From: Dethiosulfovibrio peptidovorans
GTDB lineage: Bacteria; Synergistota; Synergistia; Synergistales; Dethiosulfovibrionaceae
DNA: 64,000 nt
NCBI GenBank assembly: GCA_002748665.1
Contig: PDTB01000017.1
Span: 1 to 64,000, forward strand
Reading direction: 5' to 3'
Made by a program: the position numbers and the translations under genes. Positions within the stretch are counted from its first letter, which is position 1; each line of letters opens with the position of its first letter. The notes under the pieces are model-generated. The model was given only the letters and a program-made list of their open reading frames with translations, did not search any database and was not told the origin of the DNA. Below are positions 63,624-64,000 of the stretch, piece by piece.

Positions 63624-64000
63624 CGTAGAGCCTCCAGAACCCGTTCCATCCGATTCGACAGGGAGCCTTTGATCAGAACCAGGTCTTTGGGCCTCAGCTC
63701 CTGCTTCAACGCTTCGATAAGCGCGTCCATTTCCTTCCAGACTCGATGATTTGCCCGAAGAGGCCAGCTTGAGCCGAAGAGATAGAGATTCCCTGTCCTT
63801 TCCGCCTTCTTCAGGATCTCCTCGTGCGCTTTTTTTGAGGCTTCTCCCATCTCTCTCATTTCACCCAGAACGAGAAAACAACGCTCCTTCGGAACTGGAG
63901 CACTGCGTACCAAGTCCAGTGCGGCACTCATGGATGCAGGATTAGCGTTGTAGGACTCGTCCAATACCTGAACTCCGTTCAGAGACAACAGACGCCCCCG
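63620..64000 (-). CDS. murF: UDP-MurNAc-tripeptide D-alanyl-D-alanine ligase, C-terminal part
   Basis: The frame runs off the right edge, so only about the last 126 residues are seen. They carry DESYNANPASMSAALDL and LGEMREMGEASKKAHEE, the C-terminal-domain signature of MurF. It is the most upstream visible gene of the dcw block. Confidence 0.93.
   Translation of the reverse strand, partial: RGRLLSLNGVQVLDESYNANPASMSAALDLVRSAPVPKERCFLVLGEMREMGEASKKAHEEILKKAERTGNLYLFGSSWPLRANHRVWKEMDALIEALKQELRPKDLVLIKGSLSNRMERVLEALR

Noticed and set aside
1-64000. CRISPR array, insertion sequence, prophage or toxin-antitoxin locus
   Set aside because: No regularly spaced identical repeats, transposase or integrase motifs, or paired small toxin/antitoxin frames were seen on either strand.

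Overview
The window is a gene-dense stretch of chromosome (about 50 protein genes, no rRNA or tRNA seen) from a diderm anaerobe of the phylum Synergistota. The strongest phylum marker is the C-terminal Gly-Gly-Gly-Cys plus hydrophobic plus Arg-Arg tail of the secreted protein at 18201-19787, which matches the Synergist-CTERM sorting signal. A sodium-pumping acyl-CoA decarboxylase operon and the moderately GC-rich coding sequence fit an amino-acid-fermenting member such as the Dethiosulfovibrio/Jonquetella group. The genus is inference.

Layout, plus strand 1-47.5 kb. (1) 1-3.5 kb: the end of a laccase-domain (PgeF-like) gene, a Gfo/Idh/MocA oxidoreductase, a small membrane protein and a secreted TPR/propeller protein of unknown function. 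(2) 3.6-9.2 kb: mmdA-mmdD-mmdC-mmdB (Na+-translocating decarboxylase), a fused rpiB-upp gene and a WecA-type glycan-lipid transferase. (3) 9.3-16.8 kb: murA, an unusual P-loop/Asp23 fusion, family-4 uracil-DNA glycosylase, then uppS-cdsA-dxr-rseP-ispG (isoprenoid, undecaprenyl and phospholipid supply). (4) 16.8-20.1 kb: ornithine carbamoyltransferase, then an accessory-looking island holding the Synergist-CTERM protein, flanked by degenerate AT-rich repeats. (5) 20.1-31.9 kb: nadE, yebC, ruvC-ruvA-ruvB, spoIID-like, queA, mltG, yqeH-like GTPase, ftsK, thiamine pyrophosphokinase; rpmB lies convergently. (6) 32.2-39.1 kb: xseB-ispA-dxs-tlyA-nadK-recN and a frameshifted GNAT gene. (7) 39.3-44.0 kb: rplU-prp-rpmA (L21, the protease that trims L27, and L27), obgE-nadD-LCP-rsfS. 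(8) 44.1-47.5 kb: an iron/cobalamin-type ABC importer and a THEP1-like NTPase.

Minus strand 47.5-64 kb. Read in the direction of transcription, the dcw cluster runs murF(partial)-mraY-murD-ftsW-murG-murC-ftsQ-ftsA-ftsZ, followed by a SPOR-domain protein, rapZ-yvcK-whiA, and then gap-pgk-tpiA. Wall synthesis, division, the RapZ/YvcK metabolic regulators and triose-phosphate enzymes thus sit in one directional block.

The content is mostly housekeeping. The most unusual items are the RpiB-Upp fusion, the P-loop/Asp23 fusion beside murA, a GAPDH carrying the residues of NADP-using enzymes, the Synergist-CTERM island with its flanking repeats, and an inverted duplication between gap and whiA. I did not find an obvious defence, CRISPR or mobile-element system.
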